From Chamaea fasciata (taxonomy: Eukaryota; Chordata; Aves; Passeriformes; Sylviidae), in NCBI GenBank assembly GCA_029207755.1, contig JARCOQ010000003.1:44474144-44538143 (forward strand): a stretch of DNA of 64,000 nucleotides, given 5' to 3'. The position numbers and the translations under genes were made by a program. This document shows, piece by piece, positions 1-13,600 of the stretch (the first letter of the stretch is position 1; each line of letters begins with the position of its first letter). The notes below the pieces were generated by a model. It had not been told where the DNA came from. It saw nothing but the letters and a program-made list of their open reading frames with translations, and searched no databases.

Positions 1-1596
1 TTTGTACAGCCACTTGTTACTGTTCTTTGGAAGAAGGCAGAAAGCCTTCCAAATTAAATATAGTCCTCTGACTTCAGCTTCTTTGTCATGTACGAATTTT
101 TCAATGTGTAACACCAACAAGCATCTCAAAAGTACTCTGTCTCAGAGAGAATTGACTCAGGAACAATAAAACTGTTTTTTTAGAATCTAAAAATAAATGC
201 ATGACTACTTCTGAGTCTGGTGGACATCTTAAAAGATTCTACACCACACACTTGGGAAGCAATATCAGCACAAGACAACTGGGGGGCACTGGCCTAATTA
301 CAAGAGAAATTTGAGATGCAATTTTCCCTGCTGAGTAGCTGTGCAATCACAAGGTAATTATTAGAAAGGTACAACACGTTTCATTCAGAGCTGGTGACAG
401 TGAATTGCAAATCAGTGACTTCTGGCAAAACATCAAAAACTTAGATGATAAAAAAGATGATAAAATAAGAAGTACCAGTCATCTGAATGTAAGGTTTCTT
501 TGAATCTGACAAAATAATCCGAATTACTCTCATTCAGCCAAACAGGTAACAAAGTCAAAATTTGTAGACCAAAATTTTCAACCCATGTACTCTAATGTAA
601 TACTCCTGAAATCTTATTAAAATAGTATTTAAGGAACAGAAGAAATCTAATCTTCAGTTGTGCTGATCACTAATAACAAAGAACTAATTGAAGGAATACC
701 ACGATCTTTAAAATTGTAGCATTTCTATCTGAATCTAGATTTAGGCATCTAATTAGAATCCTACCTTTACATATGTTTAATCCTGACTTAGAATTCTAGA
801 AGATACCTGAATCTTCCCAAGAATGCAGCATGCAAACAACAAACTCAGCTGACTGAAATAACAGTACACTTATGTACAGCAAAAAAACCCATCTTCAGTA
901 GCTGTCCAATAAAAAAACACGTTTACATAAATCTGCCCATCCATCCCGATTGTCTTATATAATATGAAAGAATAACCCTCATTCAGAAATTCCAGTTATT
1001 TGGAATGTGCTACAAATGTTTGCACACTTCAATGTGCGAGTCACCTCTAAGACATGAGCCAGCTTCAAAATACTGGTAGCTGTTGTCACATAAGTAACAG
1101 CAACTTATTGTGGGCCATTTAAAAGAAAAGCATTTATGTTTCATCAACTATTACAAACTGGGTTTAACCATCAAAAACGCAGCTGAACATTATTATGAGG
1201 AAATAGGTAGGTACATTAGTTTATGTTATAAATTATATTACCTTTTATGTTACAAGTATACAAGGAACATATATATACATATACAAGTGATTTTTTTTCA
1301 AGACTAATACAGATAATTTTTATACAATGCAAAGTAGCTGTGTGATCTACAATCTATCAATAATATAAAAATTAGAAAGATAAAATGCTGATTTTTTGTT
1401 AACATATACAGTTTGGTGAAATCTAACTGTATTTCTTGTTTTTAGAAAGAATAAGCCAGACCCTGTGGACTGCACTTTGTATAACCCCCAGTTTTAGCAG
1501 CATGGATATACATAACATACTAAAAACTGAAGTAATAAAAGTATCACTTTAAAACTTTTCTAAATAAAAAGTTGTAATATAAAACTCTTCAATTAC
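1..1596 (-). other. ARID4B: ARID4B intron 6, partial (to left edge)
   Basis: AT-rich intronic sequence runs from the exon 6 donor to the window edge. I looked on the minus strand for the next ARID4B exon and did not find it. No repeat family was recognised. Confidence 0.85.
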
Positions 1597-1676
1597 CTCA
1601 CTCTCAGCAAAATGTCTTTCTCCTTTTAAACACAGCGAAGAGCGTCTCAGAGTCTTCTCATCACCATCATCAAATA
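1597..1676 (-). CDS. ARID4B: ARID4B exon 6 (residues 92-118, end of Tudor domain)
   Basis: This exon is 80 nt. With the G from exon 5 it gives 27 codons, [20 protein letters not shown] then RHFAESE, ending in phase 0. The acidic [12 protein letters not shown] stretch is characteristic of ARID4 Tudor domains. The acceptor is CTGGTGACAG ending at 1677 and the donor is GAG then GTAATTGA at 1596. Exons 5 and 6 together are 171 nt, so a double skip would stay in frame while a single skip would not. Confidence 0.95.
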
Positions 1677-4600
1677 CTGTCACCAGATAAGAAGTGAGGA
1701 AAGAAAACATTTCTTTTTAACTCAGGATATTAATAAGCAGTTCATTTACATGTCAGAAAGAATGGGATACATATTCCTGTAGCTAAACCTTAGAACAAAC
1801 CTATGCCCAGATAATGCAGCAGATCCAGTAAAGCGTTTCACAGGTCGACTGAATACAAAGAGAAATACATAAGCTGCTCTCCCACCATAGCTACTTTATA
1901 CTTGCATACCCTGAGTAATCAGTAGTTGAGCAGACAATTCATGGTCTCATGAAATTAAATTCAACACACTAGAATTCAAAACTTATTTTTTCTAACATTT
2001 TTCTACCACTCAAAAACTATTTTTCTAACATTTACAATTTTTAAAGATTTTAATTATATAACTCCTATGATATTCAAGTGGAAGCTCTGCTTACCATGGA
2101 GAAACATAAATAGGTATTTACAGAAAAAAGCTGCAATTTAACGTTGTATGGAAGTTCAATGTCTTTCTCTACTGCCTTCATGCAACTACACTACAGAACA
2201 ACAGTGGTATCATCCTAAGGAAGACGACAATAGTCAAAGTGCTGACAATCTTCAAAACCAGCTCTACTGACAGAACTGTGGAGCTCCCTGTTTCTAAACT
2301 TTTTGCTATGTCTGCTATCACTAGGTCAACTGGAAAGAAGTTCATAATACAGTTCATTCAGCTACATACATTGTCCTTTAGAATCCTGACATGCACTGCA
2401 CACATTTAAGGTGGGGTCTTCAGAACCTAATTAACTGGTCATATAAAAGGGAAGCTTTTGTCAAGTCTTCTGCAGTCTTCTGAAAACCTGGTGACAAATT
2501 TTAACTCTTAGGCTTTGCACTAAGAGTTCAGTGAGACAAGAATATATCTCTTCTCCCCTCATGAGCAGTGATAATAATTATATTCTTGCTCCCACACAGC
2601 AGTGACCTTGAAGACTTTTGCGGGCACAGAAACAACCCCAAGATAATATTAAATATTACATTAAAAAAAAAAAAAAGTTTCAGCAACTTCTTAACACGCC
2701 TTTTACACCTTCATTTAAACAACCCCTTCTATCCATCAGCAGATCAAAGTAACAGTGTTAGGAGAATGGCTGCTGACCAGCAAGATTAGAGAGATTAATT
2801 CTAGCCATTTCTTGTTTTCAGATGGAGGGCACTCTATTCTTCAACGTTTACTAACTCAAAAATATACAAAAAGCAACAAGGTACATCAAAATTCTTGACT
2901 AAAATTTACTTGATATTAAACAACATTTTATCTAGTTCTGAGAATTTTTCACCCCCATATAAAATTGAGTACTCTTGATGAAGAAACTTCCCCTTGTAAC
3001 AACAATTCCCCAGCTTGTATTATAGACTACAGTAATTGTTGAACACTGTTCAATCGTGATAAAGTATCAGCTGGAGATGCACATCTGCCACTTCAACACT
3101 TGTTGAGAAGTATCAATGGCAAGAAGTGCACACAAACCATGCAGATTTGGAACTGCATCTCAAATGGTCAACACATAATTAAGCCCCCCTTTGTTTAAGT
3201 GAAACAGAAGTCAGCAGGTTTCTAATCCAGTTTGTGTTAATTAACAAAACAGTCTCCTTACATAATGAGAGATAAAAAAAAATCTATCCACTTCAAGAGA
3301 TAAGCTGACTACAGCAGAGGTAAACCTATTCAGAGCTAGGCAGGTAGCCACATAATGTGTCCTCTGCGGTAATCTGCTTGTGGCCTCTTCCCTGCTAGAG
3401 GGAATCTTAATCTTGTTCCATAACAATACTTTCAGAGGAAAAGCCTGACCTCCCTGAAAGACTTATGAGGCCAGCATGGCACACATGGCTTAATGAGTAT
3501 GACATTCTGATCTATTGGAACATCCTGAAAACAATCTACTGAGCAGGCATCAGGAGTGTAATGTATTTAAAATCACATATTCTGAAATCAGAAGAAGAAA
3601 GCCTGAGAAGAAAAGAGACAACTTAATGCAACCAAAACCAGTTTGCATTCTGTGCAAAAGCATTGTAATGACAAAAAAGTGCAGAAGAGGATAAGACTAC
3701 TTTTGAACGTGCATAGCTCTGCATTTTTAGTAAAGCAAATAATTCTGCAGTTTTCTTCCCTTCCTTACAGTAAACACAGACTTTAAGAGACATTTATATG
3801 AATGACAAAACAGTATCTCGTTACCAGGACTAAAATACCTTGAGTTCTTTGAGGATTTTTTACAGGGTAGGCAAAACTAAGGACACTTAAGTATGTGTGT
3901 ACGTATGTGCATGTGTGTACATATATTTTTTATAGGTGTACGTCTATTATGTTTACAAGTTTTATGCATATATACACACACATATACATATCTATATATC
4001 CACACACAGTGCTATACTAATTTTAAAGGACTATACTAGTTGGATTTTTATAAAAATTTAATTTGGTTTTTGTTGTTCTTTGGTAGGAAAGCAGTAGCAC
4101 TAAAAAACACCCATGTAAGCAAATTGATGTACAATTTCTATTCAGACAACATATTATGAATACAAGGCACACAGGGATGCTCAAAGCAACTTTGCCCATA
4201 CCTCAGAGTGGGCTCACTGAAGTATGGTCTCATAAAAAAGTGGTCACAAGCAGCCCTCAAAGGGTTATTCCTCTCCAGATACTGCTGCAGTGGCATATCT
4301 GGTTTTAAGTAACTTTTGGAAAGGTACTACTTCAGATGGATTTATGCCTTCACAAAGTTTTTTACCAAATCATAGCAATAATATTCACAAAATCATTAAC
4401 AGTGCAAATAATTAGATGCTTCTCAGCAAGTGCTAGGACAACATTAGGTAACTGCTAGTTAAGACGTGTGCCAATTCTGGAATCTGGTAAATGGCAACTC
4501 TATCTTACAGTAGGACTTTCACTCAGATCTGCGAAGTCATCACTGTCAGTAATTTTTATCTCATTCCACTCACGCTCCTGACAAAGATCATTCTAACCAT

Positions 4601-7600
4601 CCACAGCTAGATTAATTTCTCTATCAAAGTGCACTACACTGCCAGCAGCTGTGCTGCTTTTACCTATTCTGCAAGGTCAACATGCTTTTGTCTGCTTTTA
4701 TCTACCAAACACGAGAGTTGAGACTGAAACCCATACTTCTTCCTATTTCCCAAGTTCAGGATTTTTGACAGACAACTCCTTTGACTGCAACTCCATGACA
4801 CCCACCTTCAGAATTTAATCTGCATGGATTCCTATCTTATTCTTCTTGCAGAACTGCTAACCTCACACTTTCTCAGAACCATAAACATAGACATACAACA
4901 CAGTTCTAACACCAGCTACACCATTCACTTCTCAAAAGCTCTCGTATCTGATCCACTTCTGTATTAATTACCAAATAACTATCTATGTTAACTCTTGTCT
5001 TTGTACCTTATGTGTCACCCCATCCTAATCCAGTCTCATCTTTCTACTTCTCCAACAGGAAAACACACATATTTTCTTCAACACTTATCTGTAAGGTCTA
5101 ATCTAAATTTAGAGCTTTATGCCTTCTGAAATCATTATGACTAGGGAAAATAAAGTCTTTCCCTAGTTGTTCAACATCACTTCATTAACAACAACCCATA
5201 TCTCCAAAGAACTAAATCCTGTTAAAGTTCTTTCAAGATCTAGTCTTCATCTTCCCATATATGCCCTGGAGAGGGCTATGTTGTTTCTCAAGAATGAATA
5301 CATTTCCTGTAGGTAAATTAAAAAACCCTCCATCCTCTATTTGCTAGAGAGCATGTGGTGTACCATCGAACATCTGAAATACCACATTATAACAAGCTAT
5401 ACGCATTTTAACAGCAGTGGCTGTACAGGCTAAGTCTGGGAGTGAGGAAAAGAGTTGCAGCTTGTGTTTTAAAAGCACTTTGCTTATTTTTTTAAGGACA
5501 TGTGACAGCATACTTTGTCTTAGAATATTTAACAACAGTGTATTATATATATCTAAGGAGCAGTTACCAGTTATAGAGCAATTCACTATGTCTTTATTTG
5601 GTGTCCCAATTTCAGATTGTAAAGGGTGAAGTTTCTTATAAAAACCCAAAATAAGAAGTTTATCTTTAAAGGTTTTTCATAAAAACTCCGAATACCTAAG
5701 CACCTCCAAAAAATCTCTCTCACCATGCTTAGGACATGTCCAGACCACGGGCTTATTTTTAAGTCATAAATTTTACTCAAATACAAAATTTATTCTCTTA
5801 CCTACAGTATACCAACTTGCATCTGTTAATTTGTTGATAACTGCTTCCTGGTATGTTCCATCTGGATTCTTCACTTCCACAACAGTTCCTACCTAAAATA
5901 GAGAACTCACTTAGCACTGGCAAGTTTCTAAAACAGGCAATGTTTTGTGTTAGCAAACAGAGATAATTTCTAACCTATTCCATGTCGAATATAAAATGTT
6001 TTTCCAGTTTCACTTGAATATACCTGTATCCCCCAAACTTCTTTTTTCATTCCTTCAAAATAAGCCAACTAACTGAGCTGATTATTTCCTGCCAGCAGGT
6101 GGGGAACAAGAACCAATTTAAGTGATGTCATTCTCTTGTATAAGAGTTTTCCCATCAAATCCTCCTGCCGAGTTCTCCAAAGGAACAGTGACTAAAAATC
6201 AGTGCCAGCCATACTTCTTAGCTTTAAGGCAAAAAGAACAGAGGCTTGCACCAGCCCATGCTGCATCCCCTTTAACTACAAAGAAAAAAGCTAACATGAA
6301 GACTATACTGTCTCTAACTCCGTAGCATTATCTTTTATGCTTTGTGATCCTATCTAGTCTGTGGTATAAGTTGAACCCTCTACTCTCACCCCAAACCATA
6401 TGCACATTTACATCATATTACATTATATTACTGAAAAGAAAAATGTTTTCAAAGCATTAGCAAGATATAAAACAAATTTATTACCTTTAAGGGACCCTTT
6501 ATGTGGTCATCTTGCACTTCCACTGTTGAAGAATCGTGCCTAAAGGTTACCTAAAAAATACAGTTCAACTGACAATCACTTGATACAATTGAGCAGCATA
6601 AGCACATGCAAACGTCAGTAGCCCTTCTCTTACTCTCATTTTACAGGTAATCAACAGAATTACTCCTCTTGCTGAAAGCTTTTTCATTCATATATTTTAG
6701 AAATACAAGGGGCTAATTTCTTAGTTATCAAAACTCCTAAAATATTTTTTTTATCTTGCACAATAGAATCATTAAAGGAAATGACAGATGAGAGTATAAC
6801 AAAATCATCTAACGGCTCAAATGATCTCTGCAGTTCTCTTAAATGATCTGAACTTCTCTAGTACCACAGCAAGAAAGGAGAAAGTTTCAAAAGTTTCAAG
6901 ACTTCTGAGTACAACTTTAAAGAAACACTTATATTTCAACACTTTGAAATCAAACAGTTTTAGCACCTTTATGTTTTGCTGATAAAAGTGCATTTTTCAC
7001 CTCATGGCTGAAAGACTCACACAAGTACATGACACTGCTGTCAACTAAAAAAAATTAAGATCTCAAATGGGCTTTCAGTTAATGTCAGCCCAGCCTACAC
7101 ACAGAGTTAATTGGAAGGAAATGTACAAACAGCTACCTTTTCAGTCCTTCAAAACCAGAGTAAGTAAATCCTGTAAACTTTTAAGGTATTTTCCCTGTCA
7201 TTCCCATAAAGATACAAAGGCTGTTGTCTTTAATTCTACACACTCTGTCTTCAGAAGAAAAAACTGGTCTGGAAATTCAAATGCATGATTAAGTTAACTG
7301 TACCACGTGCTACAGACATCCACTGCTCATTTCATTCACAATTATCTTGGTTACACTGAAAGTCACAGGATCCTCCTATCACTTACATCTGAAATTTTAT
7401 TTCCAGTCTGGTTTTAAAATTATAGGAAACTGAGAAAATTCTGGAATTACATTTTCTGTATCTATGTACATTTATCAACACACAAATCATGTTCTGATGT
7501 TCACCAGAACATGCTCTCTTGGTGTATCCATGTTGAAGTATATGATGTTTTACTGAGTATTTGAAATAAGTAAGAATGTAACGTGAGATCCAGCTGTGTA

Positions 7601-10600
7601 ACACCAGCTTTCGACTGCAGCAATCCTATATCAGAAGTCTGCACTTGTTTCACCTATGATCACATTCTCAGAGCTTCACAGTAGCACATAGCAGCAGCAA
7701 AAATTCCCTTCAGAACCACAATGCTCTCTTAACACCAACTCTCCTACACAGCCTTCTCAGAGAGGAGATTTTAAGGAATTTTGCCAAGAGCAGCACCTAT
7801 AACCACGACAAAGGACAATCTATCTTCACTGTCTGATTAGAAAACAAATGCACTAAAATGCTACACTGCCTTCCAGGTGCTACTTCAATGAAACAGTCAT
7901 CTTGTCTACCTTCTGTCAGAACTACAGCAACACATATACTGTTGAGAGTATGTTCTTTTCAGACCTGCACATCTCACCTGCTGATGGCAAATACTTTCCG
8001 TCCACCACACAGACAAAATCGTAACTTGTAACCAAAAGGCAGAGAAAGGATTCAAGCTAGGAATTAACTACTTTTCTGAAAGACTAGTCTTCTGAACTTC
8101 ATCCTGACAGATATAGGTATTTAATTCTCTCTTTGGGGAATTTATCTAGAAAGCCAAAATTAAGTTAAGATGCAAAATCATCTGAAACCAAGGGTTACTA
8201 GTGGCTCATACGAAACATCCAGCACATCCATTCTGATTTAGAGACATCTGTTTTTATTTACTTTCTGTAGTTATCTTAAATGCATTTTGCAGCAAGAAGG
8301 AACTCTAACCAGAACTGTCAGTCAGCCACAATGTACTCTGATGAAAGGTAAACAAAGAAAAATGCAATTGTGTATTCCAGAATAGTTTGTCTTTTTAAAG
8401 ATGTCTTGGGGTTTTGACTCTTTGGGGTAAGAGTTTTGATACCAACGGTTTTTGCTTCTTGAGATACTCATTTGTGCTCAAAAAATACTGGTTATTAACA
8501 GAAATATTCAAACTCCAAACTCAGGGTGACACTGCTCACCTTTCTTGAAGCTGAGAAAAGTGATGTCAGTATTTACTAGTTGTGGGTTTTAATTCACACG
8601 GTATTTAGCAGTGTGGAACCTTTCTGTCTCAGGCAAAAGATTAAGACATTTAACACATCATTGACTTGGTTAGACTCAGTTGGAATTTCTATTTTCTTCA
8701 CCATCGTGAAAAGACAGTCCTAATAAGTTCTATTACAGCAGAAGCTTTACTTATTTCTGTTTAATAAAGGACCTACACAGAAAAGAGTTTCTTCTGAAAC
8801 TTCTGTGGAGGGTGCCCAAATGAAAGCGGTGGTGGATGATGCTGCTAATTGTTTTAGGAGACGCTGCCAAAATAAACTGGCTTAAATAACTCTCTAAAGC
8901 AAGCTATAACAGATCTGATAAAGTAGACTAACAGTCTTGTAACACCCAAAGTCTTGCTTTTGAGTCAAATCTGTACTGCCTTCAACACTTTTGAAAAGTC
9001 CACACAAATCTGAAGTTCTACTGCTCTCCATGAGCAAGTGTGCAATGCTGTTATGTTACTGTAGAATTCCGTACCATATACAGAATTTGCCAAAGACTGC
9101 TAAACAGTGAAATACAGTACCTATTGATACTGAAATTATAAGTACATAGCACTAAATTAAATAAATTACATAGCATTAAATTGAATGAAGTTATTAAATT
9201 ATGCTGTGATGGGAAAGTTATTGTGAAGGTATGTCCTCAAAATATTCCAGGAAGCAGAATTCAACAGGAGGAGAAAGCACATGAAAGGAGACACAATTAA
9301 ACATATTTTACTTGTCTGACGATCACAATACTCCAGATCTATAGATTTTTGTTGCCATCCTACTTTCTCAGCAGAATGTCTAGTTATAAAACTTAAATGA
9401 CTGCTTTACACTAACACTGACAGTATGAAGTTAACTGACTTTTCTTCTCCTCCAGTAATTCTAGAAGACTAAGGCATAAAACATATACTGGGGCAAAAGA
9501 AACGCATTCAGCAAGTGAAAAAAAAAATAGTGCAGCAGATAATATACCAAATTCCAGAAAAAGCACACCTGGTAATGAGAATTTTGTTAGAACTAATACT
9601 GGGGAAAGTATGCATGTGCCAGAAAGAGATGAACAGATTTTCAGAGAAAATCAGAGGGACACTTAAGTCTAAGGAATAAAGATTCCTGGTGGAGAAAAAA
9701 CAATGTAAACAGATATTGTTATGGCACTTACACACAAAAATCTCAACCACAAATCACATTACTCTAGAGCAACAACAGTACTGGGGCCAAACTGCCCTAA
9801 GCGATACAGTAACAGTGAACACACACACACCCCCACACACCTCGGTATCCAGACGGGTTTGTACAAAATCTCCACAAACAATTTACAGAAAAATTCCATT
9901 TCAGGTCAAGGTCTTACTGCAAACCTTGCAGTGACCAAACTTCAAGTCATAAACCCATAAGAAAATACTTAGCACTGAATAATAAACAGCAAGTGGTCAT
10001 CTAAGGAGGTGGACTGAAAGTCCCTCAAAAAACTGAAATTAGTGAAGATTTCACTGATCTAGGCACAACAAAATTCCTGTACTTAAATACTGATGTTAAA
10101 CAGCTAAAATAGCAATATGTAATCACTTAAACCCAATGGTACTGTAAAACACAGACCAGCTGATGCTATTAAAAGTTTTGACTGAAATGAAAAGACAACT
10201 GATTTACTCCTCTAGCATACTGAAGACTAACATACTCTTGTTGTATTCAACACTACTATCAAACAAGTGACAACAGACCTTCCCACCAGGGTTTATGGAG
10301 AGTGCCTGCTCTCTCCCTCAGACACACTATAGGCAAAAATCAGCCACAGCATGAGGGCAGAGTTGAATAACGCACACTAGTTTATAGTGTGCAACAGTAT
10401 TCAATAATAGGCTATCGCTACTCACATTTCACACATTTTTTATTTATATTTACAGTAGATATTAAAAAAAAATCTACCACTATAACTCTTGCAGAGCAAC
10501 AATCTAATTTGTATTTCCTAGGTGGTTTGGATCCTTGCTCTGTAATGTTTCTGTATGATGTTAAGAGGCAAAGCAGAAAAATAGTACTTCCTCCCAAATC

Positions 10601-13600
10601 AGAAGTTTTTGGGGCAACATTATCCCAACAGAAATATACAGCTATTTTGCAGTGTTTTGTTCTCTTTATTTCTAGAAATGACACTCTAAATTTTCAAGGC
10701 AAGTTAAAATGTATATCTTGCAACCCCTTTGCAGAATTTTTATTTGTCCTACATGTGGCTTATATTGATTCAGTCATTAACTAGTTATCATAAAGCTTAG
10801 GTGAGATCTCCTTCTTGCTATTCTGTAAGACTCAATATGGCATGTGTTTTTTGGAAGGCAGAAGGGTTTCAGCTTTTTCCTGAAGCATTACCTAGTTGCC
10901 ATGGCTAAATGGCAGTGACCTTTGCTCCTCAAGTAAAAGATACCCTATTAAAGCCTACTTCAAGCAGTCTTAGCTATTTTCTGATAATATTCTCCCATAC
11001 ATAAGCCTACATTTGTCACATTTTAATCAATTACTTTAAGGTCAGCCTATGGCACTGAAGGTCAAAAACACACAGATGACTAACTAGTGACAGAAACAGA
11101 ACATATTTATTTGTGTGGGAGTGGAGAAATCCCTCCTATCCCAACATTAATAAGCTTACAGTTATTTCAAAGACTGTAATGCCACCCTCCAAGGACAGGA
11201 CAGCCTCTCAGCTGTCCTAAGACTACGAAGAAGTTTCACATTGTGTCATTTTGAACATTAACCACTTTTTATTCCCCCCCCCCCCCCCCCCCCCCCCCCC
11301 GCTCAAAAAAGTGTTTGCAGGAAAACCACATACCTTGACTTTGACAAGCCTTTTCGCTGTCTTGATCTTGGCTTCACAGAAGGCTCCTCTGTACTTCGCA
11401 CTCACATCAGTGCCCACTGTGAGATAGGGAGGCTCATCAATTGCCTGGAACAGAAAGGAAAACAACTGCTTTTTAATTACTGACCACTGGCAATACAGCT
11501 ACCACAGTCTCACCAATTTTTGTGGACAAGGTATTACCAAATAGCCCAATGAAACTGAAATTGACAGCAGCATAAACACAGAACACAACACTAAGCTAAT
11601 ACAATGAATGCAATTACAATCTCATAATATACAGATATCATCTTGTGATACAAGACCATAAATACAATAAACTGTTACCACAATTACCTACAATAAACAC
11701 CACATAGGCTTCCAGCCTCTGCATCATCTAAAGACACAGCAGGTGATCAATTCTGCTGCAATGGTGAAGGCCAACCAAGTGTTCTACCTTCTCCTTAAAC
11801 TGCCTCAAGACCTGGTAAGTCGCATGAAGACACTGGTGTTTATTTCCCTCAAATAATTAAGGTTCATTTTTCACTAGTAAACAGAACAAGTATGAAGAGA
11901 TTTTGCTTTTTCACTTTTGAATAAAGTAAATTATAAAGATGACACTCATCAGGAGAGCAGCCCATGGGCAAGGTACAGTAGGAGACTGACAGAGACTAAA
12001 CACACAATGAAGGTGAAGGGTCCAGACCCTCCAGAAAAGGTTTTGTGACATGAAACATAAGAACAGGTGACACCCAAACAGGGAAATAAGAAACAGAGGA
12101 GGTGAGAAATAAGAGAACATAGGTCAAATCAGTATCCTGAGTGAGATCATGAAGGCACAGTTCCTTCAAAGGAAGTCCATCTTCTCTCACACAACCCCTC
12201 CTAATATAATCTGGGTGAGGAGATTTCAGATAACTGAACCATCTATGAAATATCACTTCATAGACTCTGGGTCAGAAGAGGGAAGGCAGAGGGTGACATG
12301 CAAGAGGAGAGAGGTTTGTTTTCAAGAGCTGCAAGCCTCCATGGAGGCCCAGACAAGAGCAAAGATTTAAGCGCTTATTGAAGTCACATTGTGTTTCTAT
12401 GCCCCTACAGATTCAAACACAGCTTACAAGGGGCATCTCTGGCACATCCAGGTTCTCTGTGGGAAAAATATAGAGATAAATCTTCACAGGCATTTGAGAC
12501 TGATACTATTTGAAACTGAGGTGCTTGCACTCAGTATCAGATAATTCCTACTAGCTGCTACCAGTTCAAATACATCAGAAGGCATGGACATGTGTACTTG
12601 AATGCTTCAATGCACCATTTTTCAGAAATTTAAGTTGTACAAAACTTGAAATTGAGAAACATTAGATGCGACAGGGTTAACTCCTTATTAATGATGTTTT
12701 CTACAGTGACTCTGTTCCAGCCTCTCTCTCACTGGCAGGCAATAGAACGTATTTCTGAGTACTGCAAAATCGTTACCAATCTGCACTTTCTAAGACCATC
12801 AGAAGCATGAATGCACTGATAACCCCACACTCTCTCTCCCTGCATGTGTGGTACGTGACTGCATGCAGAGTAGCAGGATATACTACACCCGTGGTAGTAT
12901 ATCCATTAACACCTATCCTTTCCTACTCCAGGCTTAATAGCAATAAAACTCCACTGAGATTAACAAGGAATCTGTTAAGCGTATTGGGATTCTGAAATTA
13001 ATTCTCTCCTTCCCTGCCCAACAGTACTTGCCTGTGAGGCAGGCTGCAATGCTTCTCCCTTGCTGCACTTGGATGGATGCTGAAAGAGGGACTCAGATGG
13101 CGATAAATTTGGCTTTGGTCAGTATTCTCACTGAAGTAAACCAAGAAGTGGCTGTTTCACACAACATGAATCTGAGCAGAGGAAAGTAGCAATGTATTCT
13201 CTTGCAAAGACAGTAAAGCTCTACAAGGGGAGCATCCCTCCTGCTCCAATGCACTCTTTAGCGAAGAAACTCATCCACCACTACAGGGGTGATAGCATTT
13301 CATGCCAGTTCATCTTCCAAAGTTAACAGGAATTGTGGAGTACTGAGATTACTTTAGCGAGAGTGACAGATCGCAGATGGGTCCACACAGATGCACACAC
13401 TTATGATTCTCCTATAAAGAGCTGGTTGTGTCAGTCTATCCTTCCCTATACAGACAAAAGAATTATCACAAAGACCAATCCACAATGTCAAGGTGAACTT
13501 ACAGAAAAATATAGAACACTTGTTCTTCACTGCTATTGAGACTAACTAAAACAAAACAAAACCAAAAAAACTGAGCACCAAGAAAACATGAAGCTCTGGT

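Larger units (their letters stand above)
6551..11333 (-). other. ARID4B: ARID4B intron 3 (about 4.8 kb)
   Basis: AT-rich intron. It contains a 24-nt tandem duplication (9143-9190), a short CA-rich run near 9820-9840, and the C27 tract near its 5' end. A 131-codon opening at 10389-10784 on the plus strand shows no recognisable domain and is treated as chance. Confidence 0.85.

Noticed and set aside
10389..10784. 131-codon plus-strand frame
   Set aside because: It is antisense to ARID4B intron 3, AT-rich in composition, contains a poly-Lys run from an A tract, and has no recognised domain.
11223..11465. Reading exon 3 as an 80-codon gene including a poly-Gly stretch
   Set aside because: The glycine run is the intronic G27 tract. 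The true exon stops at the donor at 11334 and starts at the acceptor at 11444.
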